From positions 1 through 64,000 of the forward strand of contig JAHEYP010000015.1 of NCBI GenBank assembly GCA_023251535.1: a stretch of 64,000 nt of DNA, in the 5' to 3' direction. This document shows positions 1 to 10,216 of this stretch, one piece after another. The translations under genes and the position numbers were made by a program. The number at the start of each line of letters is the position of its first letter. Positions within the stretch are counted from its first letter, which is position 1. The notes under the pieces were generated by a model. It had not been told where the DNA came from and did no database searches. It was given only the letters and a program-made list of their open reading frames with translations. Source of the stretch: Bacteroidota bacterium (GTDB lineage: Bacteria; Bacteroidota; Bacteroidia; AKYH767-A; OLB10).

Positions 1-1
1 T

Positions 2-91
2 TCAAGTTTCGCTTATCAACCCGATGGTGTTTATATTATTAAATTGATTTCAGATAAAGAAGTGTTAACAGGTAAGTTTGTGAAAAGGTAA
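2..91 (+). CDS. 3' end of a T9SS-secreted protein (C-terminal sorting domain)
   Basis: An open frame enters from the left edge and stops at 89-91, giving the last 29 residues of a protein. They end in the pattern GVYIIKLISD..VLTGKFVKR, the last beta strands of a type A T9SS (Por) C-terminal sorting domain: a GxY[IV] strand, a turn, then a closing strand ending in basic residues. In this family the domain sends the protein through the outer membrane and is removed by a sortase. The nature of the cargo cannot be seen from this window. Confidence 0.75.
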   Translation, partial: SSFAYQPDGVYIIKLISDKEVLTGKFVKR

Positions 92-219
92 AATTGATTT
101 TGGATTTGGGATTTTGAATTTAGGATTTCGCGAAGCGGATAGAGAGATGTTTATCGGATAGAGTTGAGGGTAAAGGATTGAATTTTCCTTTGAATTGGGA
201 GTAGGAAAAAAAGGTTCTT

Positions 220-308
220 GGCTTGCCATGCAGTGTGCTTTTTCAGCTCTACTGCATGATTCGAGGCTTGCCATGAAGTGTGCTATTTCAGCTCTACTTC
301 ATGGTCAT
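220..308. repeat. Two tandem ~45-bp units, each folding as a hairpin
   Basis: Unit 1 (220-264) and unit 2 (265-308) start with the same GGCTTGCCATG and differ at few positions. Each holds an inverted repeat: CATGCAGT..ACTGCATG at 227-258 and CCATGAAGT..ACTTCATGG at 271-304. A short inner GCT/AGC stem closes a five-base loop. The C-to-A change in the left arm of unit 2 is matched by G-to-T in its right arm, so pairing is kept. A palindrome-rich tail (about 305-327, CATCGAGCGGAGTCGAGATG) follows. A short open frame across this region is probably not a gene. Confidence 0.7.
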
Positions 309-333
309 CGAGCGGAGTCGAGATGCCCAACCC

Positions 334-1617
334 TCACGAATGAAACCGTTCGTGGAATGCCGCCTCTAAGCGTTCACGGTCGTCGGGGTGCGCAATGTTG
401 ATTAATGCTTTTGCTCGCTGACGTAGGTTCTTCCCAAATAGAAATGCTGCCCCAAACTCTGTCACCACATAATGTACATGCGCTCTCGTTGTAACAACGC
501 CCGCACCTTGATTTAAAAATGGCGTGATGCGCGATACTCCTTTATTTGTGCGCGATGTTAATGCAATAATTGGCTTTCCGCCTTTTGATAGTGCCGCACC
601 TCGCATAAAGTCCATTTGTCCCCCAACACCCGAGTATTGGTACGTACCAATGGAGTCAGAACAAACTTGTCCCGTTAGGTCTATTTCAATACAACTATTA
701 ATCGCCACTACCTTCGGATTCATCTTAATTACCGAAGCATCGTTCACATAATCGATGTCCAAAAAGGCGAAGGACGGATTATCATCAATATAATCGTAAA
801 GTTTATGTGTGCCTAAACAGAAACCGGTAACGGTCCTGCCTGGGTGACGAGCTTTCATCGAATTATTGATAGTCCCGTTTTCGATCAACGGAATAATGCC
901 ATCCGAAAACATTTCGGTATGAACGCCTAGGTTTTTATGGTTGGTAAGCGATTTGAGTACGGCATCGGGAATCGACCCAATTCCCATTTGAAGGGTGCTG
1001 CCATCTTCAATGAGTCCTGCAATATGATTTCCAATTTTAATGTCCTCAACAGTAGGGTGGGCGGCATAATCCACTTCATGAAGATCGTGATCGGCATGCA
1101 CCATGGCATCAAAACGGCTTACGTGAATCATCCCGTCGCCATGCGTTCTCGGCATTTTGGGATTCACCTGAGCAATAATTTTCTTCGTATTATTTACGGC
1201 AGCGCGGGCAATGTCAACCGAAGTCCCTAACGTGCAATAACCATGATCGTCGGGCATCGAAACCTGCACAATAGCAACATCTAAAGGCAAAATTCCATTG
1301 CGGAATAAGTCGGGGATCTCGCTCAAAAAGACAGGGACGTAGTCGCCATGACCCTCCTTAATCGCTGATCGAACGGGAGTTGAAACAAATAAGGCATTTA
1401 TTTTGAAAGAATCCTTTAAACGAGCATCGGCCACGGGGAAGTCGCCAAGGACGCTAATGAAAACGAGCTCAACATTGCTCAACTCGGGACCTTTTTCGGC
1501 TAATTTTTGGACAAGATAAGTAGGGGTAGCGGAGCTGCCATGGATAAAAACGCGGTCGTTCGATTTAATTAAACTTAAAGCGTTTTCTGCGGACGTGAAA
1601 TTGTAATTAGAAGTCAT
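334..1617 (-). CDS. Acetyl-CoA hydrolase/transferase family protein (4-hydroxybutyrate CoA-transferase-like)
   Basis: 427 residues, the usual length for the family. These enzymes move CoA between acyl-CoA and a carboxylate (for example acetate, butyrate or 4-hydroxybutyrate) through a glutamyl-CoA thioester. The catalytic Glu is visible as E235 in GVHTEMFSDG, and the glycine-rich CoA-binding loop GVGGQMDFMRGA lies near residue 335. The N-terminal half carries HGSSATP and the C-terminal half ITPFLNQGAGV, both typical. It stands alone, divergent from the rpsL operon. The true acyl donor and acceptor cannot be told from sequence; a role in acetate or butyrate metabolism is inference. Confidence 0.88.
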   Translation of the reverse strand: MTSNYNFTSAENALSLIKSNDRVFIHGSSATPTYLVQKLAEKGPELSNVELVFISVLGDFPVADARLKDSFKINALFVSTPVRSAIKEGHGDYVPVFLSEIPDLFRNGILPLDVAIVQVSMPDDHGYCTLGTSVDIARAAVNNTKKIIAQVNPKMPRTHGDGMIHVSRFDAMVHADHDLHEVDYAAHPTVEDIKIGNHIAGLIEDGSTLQMGIGSIPDAVLKSLTNHKNLGVHTEMFSDGIIPLIENGTINNSMKARHPGRTVTGFCLGTHKLYDYIDDNPSFAFLDIDYVNDASVIKMNPKVVAINSCIEIDLTGQVCSDSIGTYQYSGVGGQMDFMRGAALSKGGKPIIALTSRTNKGVSRITPFLNQGAGVVTTRAHVHYVVTEFGAAFLFGKNLRQRAKALINIAHPDDRERLEAAFHERFHS

Positions 1618-1633
1618 AATATTTTATACGCAG

Positions 1634-1641
1634 CAAAAGTA
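1634..1641 (-). promoter_or_regulatory. Possible -7 element of the CoA-transferase gene
   Basis: Read on the minus strand this is TACTTTTG, a full match to the Bacteroidetes -7 consensus TANNTTTG, 17 bases upstream of the ATG at 1617. I see no good TTG (-33) at 19-21 bases spacing, so the call is weak. Confidence 0.35.
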
Positions 1642-2056
1642 CGGAAGGCTGGACATTGGAAGTTGACATTCGTCAAAACAAGAAGCACATATCTCATAAA
1701 AAAACCTGCGAATCATCAGTAAACACCCTTAATTTGTCTTATTAAGTTGAAATACAAGCAGATAGGAAGAATAACATTAAATTTTCATGAAAAACGAGTA
1801 AAAACGGACAGGCATTGACAAAATGTCACCTTTTAAAAACAGAAACGCGATTTCCGTAAATCATTTAATTAATTCATTAAATGGAACTTATTAACAAAAT
1901 CGGCAAAAAAATGGCAAGCGGCGGGTAGGGGAATGATCCTCTAAAATACCATTCAAAGTATTGGTAATCAGCCACAAAAAAATCACAATAGGCATTAAAG
2001 AAAGAAACTTAATAAACCTGTTGGCAGATCTTTTCGAAATTATTTACAGTTAGGCC
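1642..2056. other. AT-rich intergenic region, no gene seen
   Basis: This is most of the space between the divergent CoA-transferase and rpsL genes. Both strands are broken by frequent stops and no coding pattern, tRNA or stable hairpin was recognised. Part of it is presumably the upstream region of the rpsL promoter. Confidence 0.5.
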
Positions 2057-2086
2057 TTGCTTTAATGAGAATGATTTGTATCTTTG
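2057..2086 (+). promoter_or_regulatory. Main promoter of the ribosomal protein operon
   Basis: TTG at 2057-2059, a 19-base spacer and TATCTTTG at 2079-2086 match the Bacteroidetes sigma-A promoter form TTTG-N19..21-TANNTTTG. The -7 box is followed at once by CGCTCC, the same G+C-rich start region seen at the rpsF and tRNA-Glu promoters in this window. The rpsL ATG lies 65 bases downstream of the box. Confidence 0.75.
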
Positions 2087-2151
2087 CGCTCCCTTTTTAG
2101 GGGTATAGTGTATTTATTTGAACCGATTCTGAACCAGAAATTACTGCAAGA

Positions 2152-2559
2152 ATGCCTACAATACAGCAGTTAGTACGTAAAGGCCGCGAGCAACTCATTG
2201 ATAAGAGTAAGTCGCCAGCATTAACATCATGTCCGCAACGCCGTGGCGTTTGCACACGTGTGTATACAACAACACCAAAGAAGCCAAACTCGGCTATGCG
2301 TAAGGTTGCCCGTGTGCGTCTTACAAACGGATTCGAGGTTACAGCTTACATTCCGGGTGAAGGTCACAATTTGCAAGAGCACTCGATCGTAATGATCCGT
2401 GGTGGTCGTGTGAAAGACTTACCGGGTGTACGTTACCACATCATTCGTGGAGCTTTGGATACTTCCGGAGTTGACGGTCGTAATCAGCGTCGTTCGAAAT
2501 ATGGAACTAAACGTCCTAAACCAGGACAGGCAGCTGCCACAACTAAGAAGAAAAAATAA
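2152..2559 (+). CDS. rpsL: Ribosomal protein uS12
   Basis: 135 residues, about 11 longer than the E. coli protein because of a Lys-rich C-terminal tail. uS12 sits at the decoding centre of the 30S subunit. The [10 protein letters not shown] loop holds K43 and the [11 protein letters not shown] loop holds K88; these are the lysines whose replacement gives streptomycin resistance in other bacteria, and both are unchanged here. The next residue, D89, is the usual site of RimO methylthiolation. First gene of the operon, 32 bases before rpsG. Confidence 0.98.
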   Translation: MPTIQQLVRKGREQLIDKSKSPALTSCPQRRGVCTRVYTTTPKKPNSAMRKVARVRLTNGFEVTAYIPGEGHNLQEHSIVMIRGGRVKDLPGVRYHIIRGALDTSGVDGRNQRRSKYGTKRPKPGQAAATTKKKK

Positions 2560-2591
2560 TTAAGTAAAATCATTCGTAGCGATAATCTCTC

Positions 2592-3059
2592 ATGAGGAAG
2601 TCAAAACCAAAAAAAAGAATCCTTCTTCCGGATCCTAAATTCAATGATCCGTTGGTAACACGTTTCGTTAACAATCTAATGTACTCAGGAAAAAAAGGAA
2701 CTGGTTTCCAAATTTTCTATGATGCACTTGATAAAGTTGAGTCACGTACAAAAGAAAACGGTCTTGAGACCTGGAGAACGGCTCTAAACAATGTAATGCC
2801 AGCGGTGGAAGTAAAAAGCCGTCGTGTAGGTGGAGCAACATTCCAGATTCCTTCTGAAGTTCGTCCTGACAGAAAAATTTCTGTTGGTATCAAATGGATG
2901 ATCCTTTATGCAAGAAAGAGAAATGAAAAAAGCTTTGCAGATAAGTTAGCGGGAGAAATCATCGCTGCTGCAAAAGGTGAAGGTGCTGCTGTTAAGAAGA
3001 GAGATGATACTCACCGTATGGCTGATGCTAACAAAGCATTCTCACACTTTAGAGCATAA
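2592..3059 (+). CDS. rpsG: Ribosomal protein uS7
   Basis: 155 residues, full length. uS7 starts assembly of the 16S 3' domain (the 30S head) and lines the E site. The basic N-terminus (MRKSKPKKR), the helical core, and the [11 protein letters not shown] hairpin that contacts mRNA are all present. It lies between rpsL and fusA as in most bacterial str operons. In E. coli uS7 is the translational repressor of this operon; whether that holds here cannot be read from the sequence. Confidence 0.98.
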   Translation: MRKSKPKKRILLPDPKFNDPLVTRFVNNLMYSGKKGTGFQIFYDALDKVESRTKENGLETWRTALNNVMPAVEVKSRRVGGATFQIPSEVRPDRKISVGIKWMILYARKRNEKSFADKLAGEIIAAAKGEGAAVKKRDDTHRMADANKAFSHFRA

Positions 3060-3099
3060 TAAACAATTAATTTAAAAGAAAAGAGAAATTCCCAATACA

Positions 3100-5232
3100 A
3101 TGGCGGAAGTTAGAGACCTCAGATATGTTAGAAATATCGGTATCGCAGCACATATTGATGCCGGTAAGACGACTACTACAGAGCGTATTTTATATTACAC
3201 TGGAGTAAACCACAAAATTGGTGAGGTGCACGAAGGTGCAGCTACAATGGACTGGATGGTTCAGGAGCAGGAGCGTGGTATCACAATTACTTCAGCGGCT
3301 ACTACTTGTTTTTGGAATTACCGCGATAATAACTACAAAATTAATATCATCGATACGCCGGGTCACGTGGATTTTACGGTTGAGGTAAATCGTTCACTTC
3401 GTGTATTAGATGGTCTAGTGTTCTTGTTTTCTTCAGTTGATGGTGTTGAGCCTCAGTCTGAAACAAACTGGAGACTTGCAAATAATTATAATGTAACTCG
3501 TATCGGTTTCGTTAATAAAATGGATCGTGCAGGTGCTGACTTCTTAAACGTTGTTAAGCAAGTACGTGAAGTATTAGGAGGAAATCCATTACCATTACAA
3601 TTACCAATCGGTGCTGAAGATAGCTTCAAAGGCGTAGTTGACTTGATCAACAACCGTGGTATCGTATGGAATGAGCATGATAAAGGAATGACTTTCCAAG
3701 AAGTTCCTATTCCTGCTGATATGGTTGAAGAAACTAAAGAGTGGAGAGAGAAACTTCTTGAATCTATCGCTGAATTCGACGATAAATTAATGGAGAAATA
3801 TTTCGAAGATCCTAGTTCAATTTCGGAAGGAGAAATTTTGGCTGCATTACGTCAGGCTTGTATCGCGAATAAAGTGGTACCTATGTTATGCGGATCTTCT
3901 TTCAAAAACAAGGGAGTTCAAACGATGTTGGATTATGTAATGGAGTTAATGCCATCTCCAATGGATAAAAACAACATTATCGGAACAAACCCTGATACTG
4001 AAGAAGAAGTTCAACGTCGCCCAGATGTTAAAGAACCATTCACAGCATTAGCATTCAAAATCGCTACCGATCCTTATGTAGGACGTTTAGCATACTTCCG
4101 TTGCTACTCAGGTAAGTTAGATGCAGGTTCTTATGTATTGAACACTCGTTCAGGACAAAAAGAGCGTATCTCTCGTATCTTCCAAATGCACGCTAATAAG
4201 CAAAATCAAATTCCTTTTATCGAGGCAGGTGATATCGGAGCAGCAGTAGGATTTAAAGATATTAAAACAGGAGATACTTTATGTGCTGAAAACGCACCTA
4301 TCGTTCTAGAAGCAATGAACTTCCCTGAGCCAGTTATCGGGTTAGCTATCGAGCCTAAAGCTCAAGCTGACGTAGATAAATTAGGAGTTGCTCTAGGTAA
4401 ACTTGCTGAAGAGGATCCAACATTCCGCGTGAAGTCTGATGACGAAACTGGTCAAACAGTAATCAGCGGTATGGGAGAGCTTCACTTAGAGATCATCGTT
4501 GACCGTTTACGTCGCGAGTTCAAAGTGGAAGTAAACCAAGGAGCTCCTCAAGTAAACTACAAAGAAGCTATCAACGGTACTGTAGAGCACCGTGAGGTTT
4601 ATAAGAAACAAACGGGTGGTCGCGGTAAGTTCGCAGATATTAAATTCTTTGTATCGCCGGCTGACGAAACGTTTGAACCAACAGATAAAAACGGAGGATT
4701 ACAATTCGTTAATGAGATTACAGGTGGTAACATTCCTCGTGAATTTATCCCTTCAGTAGAGAAAGGATTCCGTCAGGCAATGGTGAACGGTGTATTAGCC
4801 GGATTCCCAATGCAAACGTTGAAAATCCGCTTAGTAGACGGATCTTACCACACTGTCGATTCAGATTCATTGTCGTTCGAAATCGCTGCTAGAACAGCAT
4901 TCCGTGAAGCATTACCAAAAGCAAAACCTGTTCTTCTTGAGCCAATCATGAAGTTAGAGGTTATCACACCAGAGCAAAACATGGGTGATGTGGTAGGTGA
5001 CCTTAACCGTCGCCGTGGACAAATGGAAGGAATGGATAGCCGTGCAGGAGCTCAAGTAGTAAAAGCTAAAGTTCCACTTTCTGAAATGTTCGGATATGTA
5101 ACAGTATTACGTACTATCACTTCAGGTCGTGCATCTTCAACAATGGAATTCTCTCACTATGCTGAGGCTCCAAGAAACGTTGCTGAAGAAGTAATCGCAA
5201 AAGCAAAAGGTAAAGCTGCAACTAACGCGTAA
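3100..5232 (+). CDS. fusA: Elongation factor G
   Basis: 710 residues; the translocase that moves tRNA-mRNA through the ribosome with GTP hydrolysis and, with RRF, helps recycle ribosomes. The G domain shows the P-loop AHIDAGKTT (17-25), the switch region with QEQERGITI (55-63), DTPGH (85-89) and NKMD (139-142). Domains II to V follow at normal length, with the domain IV tip region intact. It is the third gene of the str operon. No tuf gene follows, unlike E. coli; rpsJ comes next after 46 bases. Only one fusA is in the window, so a second, specialised EF-G elsewhere cannot be excluded. Confidence 0.98.
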   Translation: MAEVRDLRYVRNIGIAAHIDAGKTTTTERILYYTGVNHKIGEVHEGAATMDWMVQEQERGITITSAATTCFWNYRDNNYKINIIDTPGHVDFTVEVNRSLRVLDGLVFLFSSVDGVEPQSETNWRLANNYNVTRIGFVNKMDRAGADFLNVVKQVREVLGGNPLPLQLPIGAEDSFKGVVDLINNRGIVWNEHDKGMTFQEVPIPADMVEETKEWREKLLESIAEFDDKLMEKYFEDPSSISEGEILAALRQACIANKVVPMLCGSSFKNKGVQTMLDYVMELMPSPMDKNNIIGTNPDTEEEVQRRPDVKEPFTALAFKIATDPYVGRLAYFRCYSGKLDAGSYVLNTRSGQKERISRIFQMHANKQNQIPFIEAGDIGAAVGFKDIKTGDTLCAENAPIVLEAMNFPEPVIGLAIEPKAQADVDKLGVALGKLAEEDPTFRVKSDDETGQTVISGMGELHLEIIVDRLRREFKVEVNQGAPQVNYKEAINGTVEHREVYKKQTGGRGKFADIKFFVSPADETFEPTDKNGGLQFVNEITGGNIPREFIPSVEKGFRQAMVNGVLAGFPMQTLKIRLVDGSYHTVDSDSLSFEIAARTAFREALPKAKPVLLEPIMKLEVITPEQNMGDVVGDLNRRRGQMEGMDSRAGAQVVKAKVPLSEMFGYVTVLRTITSGRASSTMEFSHYAEAPRNVAEEVIAKAKGKAATNA

Positions 5233-5278
5233 TAGCTAATTACCTCTCAATATTACCATATATCGTTCTTTAAATAAT

Positions 5279-5584
5279 ATGAGCCAGAGAATCCGAATAA
5301 AATTAAAGTCATACGATTACAACTTAGTCGACAAGTCAGCTGAGAAAATCGTAAAAACTGTAAAGCCTACAGGAGCAGTAGTGAATGGACCAATTCCATT
5401 ACCTACAGAGAAGAAGATTTATACGGTACTTCGTTCCCCACACGTTAACAAAAAAGCAAGAGAGCAGTTCCAATTATGCAGCTACAAGCGATTATTGGAT
5501 ATCTACAGCTCAACAGCAAAAACAGTTGACGCTCTAATGAAATTAGAGTTACCAAGTGGAGTAGAAGTAGAGATCAAAGTTTAG
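5279..5584 (+). CDS. rpsJ: Ribosomal protein uS10 (NusE)
   Basis: 101 residues, full length. uS10 is part of the 30S head and, as NusE, also links RNA polymerase to antitermination factors. The conserved [13 protein letters not shown] segment, which holds the 16S-binding loop, is intact. It marks the start of the S10 section, directly behind fusA without tuf. A 12-base stretch, TCGTTCTTTAAA, occurs just upstream (5263-5274) and again after the gene (5598-5609). Confidence 0.98.
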   Translation: MSQRIRIKLKSYDYNLVDKSAEKIVKTVKPTGAVVNGPIPLPTEKKIYTVLRSPHVNKKAREQFQLCSYKRLLDIYSSTAKTVDALMKLELPSGVEVEIKV

Positions 5585-5695
5585 TTATCTCAACAGTTCG
5601 TTCTTTAAAAGAATTCAATTCAACCGATCACGATCAATAGATCGTATAGGAATATAATAATCAAATTAAGACCAAAACAACTAATACTAGTTAAG

Positions 5696-6313
5696 ATGGC
5701 AGGTATCATCGGAAAGAAAATCGGCATGACCAGCATCTTCGATGCAGAGGGAAGAAATATCCCATGCACCGTAGTTGAGGCCGGACCATGTGTTGTAACA
5801 CAGGTAAAGACGGTTAACACGGATGGCTATTCAGCAATCCAACTCGCCTTTGGTGAGAAAAAAGAAAAAAATACGCCCGCTCCATTGCAGGGCCATTTTA
5901 AGAAAGCAAACACAACGCCTAAGCGTAAGCTTATTGAGTTCACTGATTTTGAGCAGGAGTTCAATTTAGGTGATGTTGTTAACTGCGACATTTTCCAAGA
6001 AGGCGATTTTTGCGAAGTAGTTGGTACTTCTAAAGGAAAAGGTTTTCAAGGAGTAGTTAAGCGTCACAACTTTGGTGGAGTTGGTGGTTCGACACACGGT
6101 CAGCACGATCGTCAGAGAGCTCCCGGTTCATTAGGTGCGTCATCTTGGCCTTCACGCGTAATGCCTGGTATGAGAATGGCAGGACATTTAGGAAACGTTC
6201 GCGTTAAGCTTCAAAATTTACAAGTAGTAAAGGTGCTTCCTGAACAAAATTTATTGTTCATCAAAGGAGCAATCCCAGGTCATAAAGGTTCAATTGTAAC
6301 GGTGTTGAAATAA
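5696..6313 (+). CDS. rplC: Ribosomal protein uL3
   Basis: 205 residues. uL3 is an early 50S assembly protein whose long loop reaches toward the peptidyl transferase centre. That loop is visible as [16 protein letters not shown] followed by the [11 protein letters not shown] segment. The 111-base gap before it is one of the longest inside the ribosomal run and could carry a leader or internal promoter, but no clear TANNTTTG was found. Two bases separate it from rplD. Confidence 0.98.
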   Translation: MAGIIGKKIGMTSIFDAEGRNIPCTVVEAGPCVVTQVKTVNTDGYSAIQLAFGEKKEKNTPAPLQGHFKKANTTPKRKLIEFTDFEQEFNLGDVVNCDIFQEGDFCEVVGTSKGKGFQGVVKRHNFGGVGGSTHGQHDRQRAPGSLGASSWPSRVMPGMRMAGHLGNVRVKLQNLQVVKVLPEQNLLFIKGAIPGHKGSIVTVLK

Positions 6314-6315
6314 TC

Positions 6316-6945
6316 ATGGAATTAGCTGTATATAACATATCCGGTAAAGAGACAGGTCGTAAGGCAATTCTTAACGATCAGATCTTTGGCATTGAGCCGA
6401 ATGATCATGCAATTTATCTTGACGTAAAACAATATCATGCGAATCAACGTCAAGGTACGCATAAGTCTAAAGAGCGTAACGAAGTTTCTGGTACAACCAA
6501 GAAGCTAAAACGCCAAAAAGGTACAGGTGGAGCCCGTGCGGGTTCAATGAAATCACCTGTATTCGTAGGTGGAGGACGTATTTTCGGACCACGTCCGAGA
6601 AATTACTCTTTCGATTTGAATAAAAAATTAAAGAGACTTGCACGTAAGTCAGCTTTAGCGTATAAAGCTCAGGCTAACGGAATTACAGTGCTTGAGGACC
6701 TTAATTTCGCAGCTCCGAAAACGAAGCAAATGATTGAATTGGTAAATAATTTGAATTTATCAGATAAAAAAACATTAATTGTTGTTGCTCAATCAAATAA
6801 AAACGTATATTTGTCGTCCCGAAATTTGGAGCGCAATAAAGTTGTAACCGCTTCGGATTTAAATACTTACGATATTCTGCATGCTCAGAACCTAATTGTA
6901 ACAGAAGGTTCACTTTCAGTAATCGAAAGTACATTGCTAAAATAA
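6316..6945 (+). CDS. rplD: Ribosomal protein uL4
   Basis: 209 residues. uL4 has a globular part on the 50S surface and a long basic loop that lines the exit tunnel; that loop spans about residues 45-98, with KGTGGARAG and [10 protein letters not shown]. Changes in it give macrolide resistance in other species; nothing unusual is seen. In E. coli uL4 represses its own operon by attenuation and translation control. It follows rplC by two bases, so translational coupling is likely. Confidence 0.98.
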   Translation: MELAVYNISGKETGRKAILNDQIFGIEPNDHAIYLDVKQYHANQRQGTHKSKERNEVSGTTKKLKRQKGTGGARAGSMKSPVFVGGGRIFGPRPRNYSFDLNKKLKRLARKSALAYKAQANGITVLEDLNFAAPKTKQMIELVNNLNLSDKKTLIVVAQSNKNVYLSSRNLERNKVVTASDLNTYDILHAQNLIVTEGSLSVIESTLLK

Positions 6946-7036
6946 ATCACGTTTTGACTTAATAATAAGGTAAGTTAAGTCATTTGAAAGTTTAATAATT
7001 AAGTGCTCTGGCACGATAAACCAAGAGAAGAATAAA

Positions 7037-7327
7037 ATGGAAATTCTGAAGAAGCCGGTCGTTACCGAAAAGATGAACCGGATCACGGAAAAACAGCCTC
7101 GCTACGGCTTTATAGTAGACAAACGCGCTAACAAGATTGATATTAAGGTAGCGGTTGAGTCTATGTACGGTGTGAACGTTGAATCTGTGAATACAATGGT
7201 GTTCCGCGGAAAATCAAAATCACGTTATACAAAAACGGGATTTGTTACCGGAGCTAAACCAAATTACAAGAAAGCTATTGTGACCTTGAAACAAGGTGAA
7301 ATCATTGACTTCTTTAGTAACATTTAA
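7037..7327 (+). CDS. rplW: Ribosomal protein uL23
   Basis: 96 residues, full length. uL23 sits at the tunnel exit and is the docking site for trigger factor and SRP. The N-terminal [11 protein letters not shown] and the later [12 protein letters not shown] segments are typical. A 91-base gap separates it from rplD, and rplB follows after 17 bases. Confidence 0.97.
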   Translation: MEILKKPVVTEKMNRITEKQPRYGFIVDKRANKIDIKVAVESMYGVNVESVNTMVFRGKSKSRYTKTGFVTGAKPNYKKAIVTLKQGEIIDFFSNI

Positions 7328-7344
7328 TCGAGAGAATAAGAGCA

Positions 7345-8169
7345 ATGGGAACAAGAAAACTTAGACCAATGACCCCGGGTCAGCGTCACAAAGTAAGTAA
7401 TGACTACGCAGAAATTACTACAAATCAGCCAGAGAAGTCGCTAATCGTTTCGATTAAACGTAGTGGCGGACGTAACCATAGTGGTAAAATGACTATGCGT
7501 TATATCGGTGGTGGTCATAAAAAAGCATACCGTATTGTCGATTTTAAACGCGACAAAGAAAATATCCCTGGAAAGGTAATGTCGGTTGAGTACGATCCAA
7601 ACCGTACTTCTTTTATCGCATTAGTAAACTATTCAGATGGAGAAAAAAGATACATCATTGCACCAAACGGTTTAAAAGTTGGTCAAGATGTAATGTCAGG
7701 AGCAAATGCAGCACCAGAAGTTGGAAATGCAATGCAACTGAAAGATATTCCTTTAGGAACTTTAGTACACAATATTGAAATGCGTCCCGGACAGGGTGCT
7801 AAGATTGCACGTAGTGCAGGATCTTATGCTCAGTTGGCGGCACGTGATGGAAAATATGCGACTATCAAAATGCCTTCAGGTGAAACCAGAATGATTTTGG
7901 TTAACTGTATGGCTTCTATTGGAACAGTATCCAATTCAGATCATAACAAGGTTAGTAGTGGTAAAGCGGGACGTAATCGCTGGAAAGGAAGACGTCCACG
8001 CGTACGAGGTGTAGCTATGAATCCAGTAGATCACCCTATGGGTGGAGGTGAAGGACGTGCATCAGGAGGACATCCTCGTTCACGTAAAGGACTTCTTGCA
8101 AAAGGATACAAAACACGTAAAAAGAGTAACCCGACGGATAAGTATATCATTGAACGTCGTAAGAAATAA
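7345..8169 (+). CDS. rplB: Ribosomal protein uL2
   Basis: 274 residues, full length. uL2 is needed for subunit joining and for peptidyl transferase activity. The C-terminal region contains [17 protein letters not shown] with H230, the counterpart of the E. coli histidine close to the catalytic centre. The OB-fold and SH3-like domains before it are intact. It lies between rplW and rpsS in standard S10 order. Confidence 0.98.
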   Translation: MGTRKLRPMTPGQRHKVSNDYAEITTNQPEKSLIVSIKRSGGRNHSGKMTMRYIGGGHKKAYRIVDFKRDKENIPGKVMSVEYDPNRTSFIALVNYSDGEKRYIIAPNGLKVGQDVMSGANAAPEVGNAMQLKDIPLGTLVHNIEMRPGQGAKIARSAGSYAQLAARDGKYATIKMPSGETRMILVNCMASIGTVSNSDHNKVSSGKAGRNRWKGRRPRVRGVAMNPVDHPMGGGEGRASGGHPRSRKGLLAKGYKTRKKSNPTDKYIIERRKK

Positions 8170-8198
8170 TTGATTAAAGATCACCAAGATCAATACAC

Positions 8199-8477
8199 AT
8201 GAGCCGTTCGCTTAAAAAAGGACCGTACATCGATTACAAGCTCGAGCAAAAAGTGCTCGCGATGAACGATAGTCAAAAGAAAACAGTGATCAAGACCTGG
8301 TCTCGCCGGTCAATGATTTCTCCAGAGTTTGTAAACCACACATTCGCTGTGCATAATGGAAATAAATTTATTCCTGTTTATGTAACTGAAAATATGGTAG
8401 GACATAAATTAGGTGAATTCGCCCCTACTAGAAATTTTAGAGGACATTCCGGAAGTAAAGATAAAGGTAAGAAGTAA
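8199..8477 (+). CDS. rpsS: Ribosomal protein uS19
   Basis: 92 residues. uS19 forms a dimer with uS13 in the 30S head and contacts the A-site finger of 23S r[14 protein letters not shown] at the N-terminus and [14 protein letters not shown] near the C-terminus are the family signatures. It precedes rplV by two bases, so coupling is likely. Confidence 0.98.
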   Translation: MSRSLKKGPYIDYKLEQKVLAMNDSQKKTVIKTWSRRSMISPEFVNHTFAVHNGNKFIPVYVTENMVGHKLGEFAPTRNFRGHSGSKDKGKK

Positions 8478-8479
8478 TC

Positions 8480-8908
8480 ATGGGAGCTAGAAAACGTAAC
8501 GCAGCAGATGCTCGCAAAGCTGCTCAAAAAGAGGTGGCTTTTGCCAAACTTAACAACTGCCCTACATCACCGCGTAAAATGCGTCTTGTAGTAGATATGA
8601 TTCGTGGCAAACGAGTTGATCACGCTTTAGCTATGCTTCGTTTTAGTACGAAGGAAGCAGCGGGTCGCTTAGAGAAGCTTCTCTTATCTGCACTTGCTAA
8701 CTGGCAAGCTAAGAATGAAGGAAAACGAATCGAAGATCAAGAATTGATTGTTAGTGAAATCAATGTTGATAGCGGAAGAATGTTAAAACGTCTTCGCCCG
8801 GCTCCACAAGGTCGCGGATACAGAATTCGTAAACGTTCAAACCATATTACAATCTTAGTTGACACTAAGAAAACTGGAAAAAAAGAATCAACCGAAACTA
8901 CAGCATAA
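8480..8908 (+). CDS. rplV: Ribosomal protein uL22
   Basis: 142 residues, about 30 longer than the E. coli protein. The N-terminus has an extra Ala/Lys-rich stretch ([16 protein letters not shown]) before the conserved [13 protein letters not shown], and the C-terminus has a Lys/Thr tail. The tunnel-lining hairpin is seen around [19 protein letters not shown]. uL22 binds all domains of 23S rRNA and narrows the exit tunnel with uL4. Confidence 0.97.
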   Translation: MGARKRNAADARKAAQKEVAFAKLNNCPTSPRKMRLVVDMIRGKRVDHALAMLRFSTKEAAGRLEKLLLSALANWQAKNEGKRIEDQELIVSEINVDSGRMLKRLRPAPQGRGYRIRKRSNHITILVDTKKTGKKESTETTA

Positions 8909-8914
8909 CGAGTA

Positions 8915-9703
8915 ATGGGACAAAAAGCACACCCGATTGGTAATCGTTTAGGGATTATACGTGGATGGGATTCTAACTGGTTTGGAGGCAAAAATTATGC
9001 TGACAAACTTGTAGAAGACGAAAAAATCCGCAAATATTTACTTGCGCGTCTTGCGAAAGGAGGAGTATCTCGTATCGTAATTGAGCGTACCCTAAAATTA
9101 ATCACAGTAACTATTCACACTGCTCGTCCGGGTATTGTTATCGGAAAAGGCGGTTCTGAGGTTGATAAGCTTAAAGAAGAGATTAAGAAACTGACTCGTA
9201 AAGATGTACAGATCAATATCTTCGAAATTAAGCGCCCTGAAATGGATGCACAGTTAGTAGCAGACGGAATTGCTCGTCAGTTAGAAGCGCGTATCTCTTT
9301 CCGTCGTGCAATGAAGCAATCAGTTGCTTCAACGATGAGAGTTGGTGCTGATGGAATTAAAGTAGTTTGTTCAGGTCGTTTAGGCGGTGCAGAAATGGCA
9401 AGAACAGAACAATATAAAGACGGTCGTGTGCCTCTTCATACTTTCCGTGCGGATATCGATTATGCAGTTTCGGAAGCGAATACTACATATGGTATCATCG
9501 GAGTTAAAGTTTGGATTTGCAAAGGTGAAGTTTACGGTAAGAGAGATCTTTCTCCAAACGTAGGATCTAATGCAAGTACAAGCGGAAACGCACCAAAAGG
9601 AAGAGAAGGACGTGATGATCGTGGCGGACGTGGAGATCGTGGAGACCGTAAAGGTGGACGCGGTGGACGTGGAAATAACAACCGCGGCGGTAACAAAGAC
9701 TGA
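8915..9703 (+). CDS. rpsC: Ribosomal protein uS3 with a Gly/Arg/Asp-rich tail
   Basis: 262 residues against about 230 in E. coli. The N-terminal type II KH domain carries the VIGKGG loop, and the C-terminal domain follows with normal spacing. uS3 lies at the mRNA entry channel of the 30S and takes part in mRNA unwinding. From about residue 220 to the end there is a low-complexity tail of GRGGRGD-like repeats, rich in Gly, Arg and Asp and probably disordered. It starts 6 bases after rplV. Confidence 0.97.
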   Translation: MGQKAHPIGNRLGIIRGWDSNWFGGKNYADKLVEDEKIRKYLLARLAKGGVSRIVIERTLKLITVTIHTARPGIVIGKGGSEVDKLKEEIKKLTRKDVQINIFEIKRPEMDAQLVADGIARQLEARISFRRAMKQSVASTMRVGADGIKVVCSGRLGGAEMARTEQYKDGRVPLHTFRADIDYAVSEANTTYGIIGVKVWICKGEVYGKRDLSPNVGSNASTSGNAPKGREGRDDRGGRGDRGDRKGGRGGRGNNNRGGNKD

Positions 9704-9776
9704 TTAACCCGACCCAATTAACAATTATTATTAACCAGAACAGCTTTAGCTGAAGATTATATAGCTCAAAAGAGTC

Positions 9777-10196
9777 ATGTTACAGCCGAAAAAGACAAAG
9801 TTCCGTAAGCAGCACAAAATGGTTCCTAGCGGAACTGCCACGCGCGGTACTTCATTAGCCTTCGGTTCCTTTGGAATCAAATCGCTTGAAACTTGTTGGA
9901 TCACATCCCGCCAGATAGAAGCAGCTCGTGTAGCGGTAACCCGTTATATGAAGCGTGAAGGTCAAATTTGGATCAGAATTTTCCCTGATAAACCAATTAC
10001 ACGTAAGCCATTAGAAGTACGTATGGGTAAAGGTAAAGGAGCTCCTGAATTTTGGGTGGCAACTGTGAAACCTGGAACTGTAATCTTCGAAGCTGAAGGT
10101 GTTCCTATGGATGTGGCGAAGGAAGCCCTCCGACTTGCAGCTCAAAAACTGCCGGTTACTACTAAATTCGTAGTTCGTCCTGACTATCAAGCATAA
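9777..10196 (+). CDS. rplP: Ribosomal protein uL16
   Basis: 139 residues, full length. uL16 lies near the A site of the 50S and helps position the tRNA acceptor end. [14 protein letters not shown], the [11 protein letters not shown] segment and [15 protein letters not shown] are present. It follows rpsC by 73 bases and precedes rpmC by 20. Confidence 0.98.
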   Translation: MLQPKKTKFRKQHKMVPSGTATRGTSLAFGSFGIKSLETCWITSRQIEAARVAVTRYMKREGQIWIRIFPDKPITRKPLEVRMGKGKGAPEFWVATVKPGTVIFEAEGVPMDVAKEALRLAAQKLPVTTKFVVRPDYQA

Positions 10197-10216
10197 TTAA
10201 AAAGAACAACATCGCC

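Noticed and set aside
195-401. A 68-codon + strand frame over the tandem hairpin repeat
   Set aside because: It is made of the repeat itself and runs into the antisense of the CoA-transferase. No start signal or protein-like pattern; the repeat explains the open frame.
9532-9717. A Pro/Arg-rich minus-strand frame opposite the end of rpsC
   Set aside because: It is the antisense of the Gly/Arg-rich uS3 tail, which has no stops by composition.
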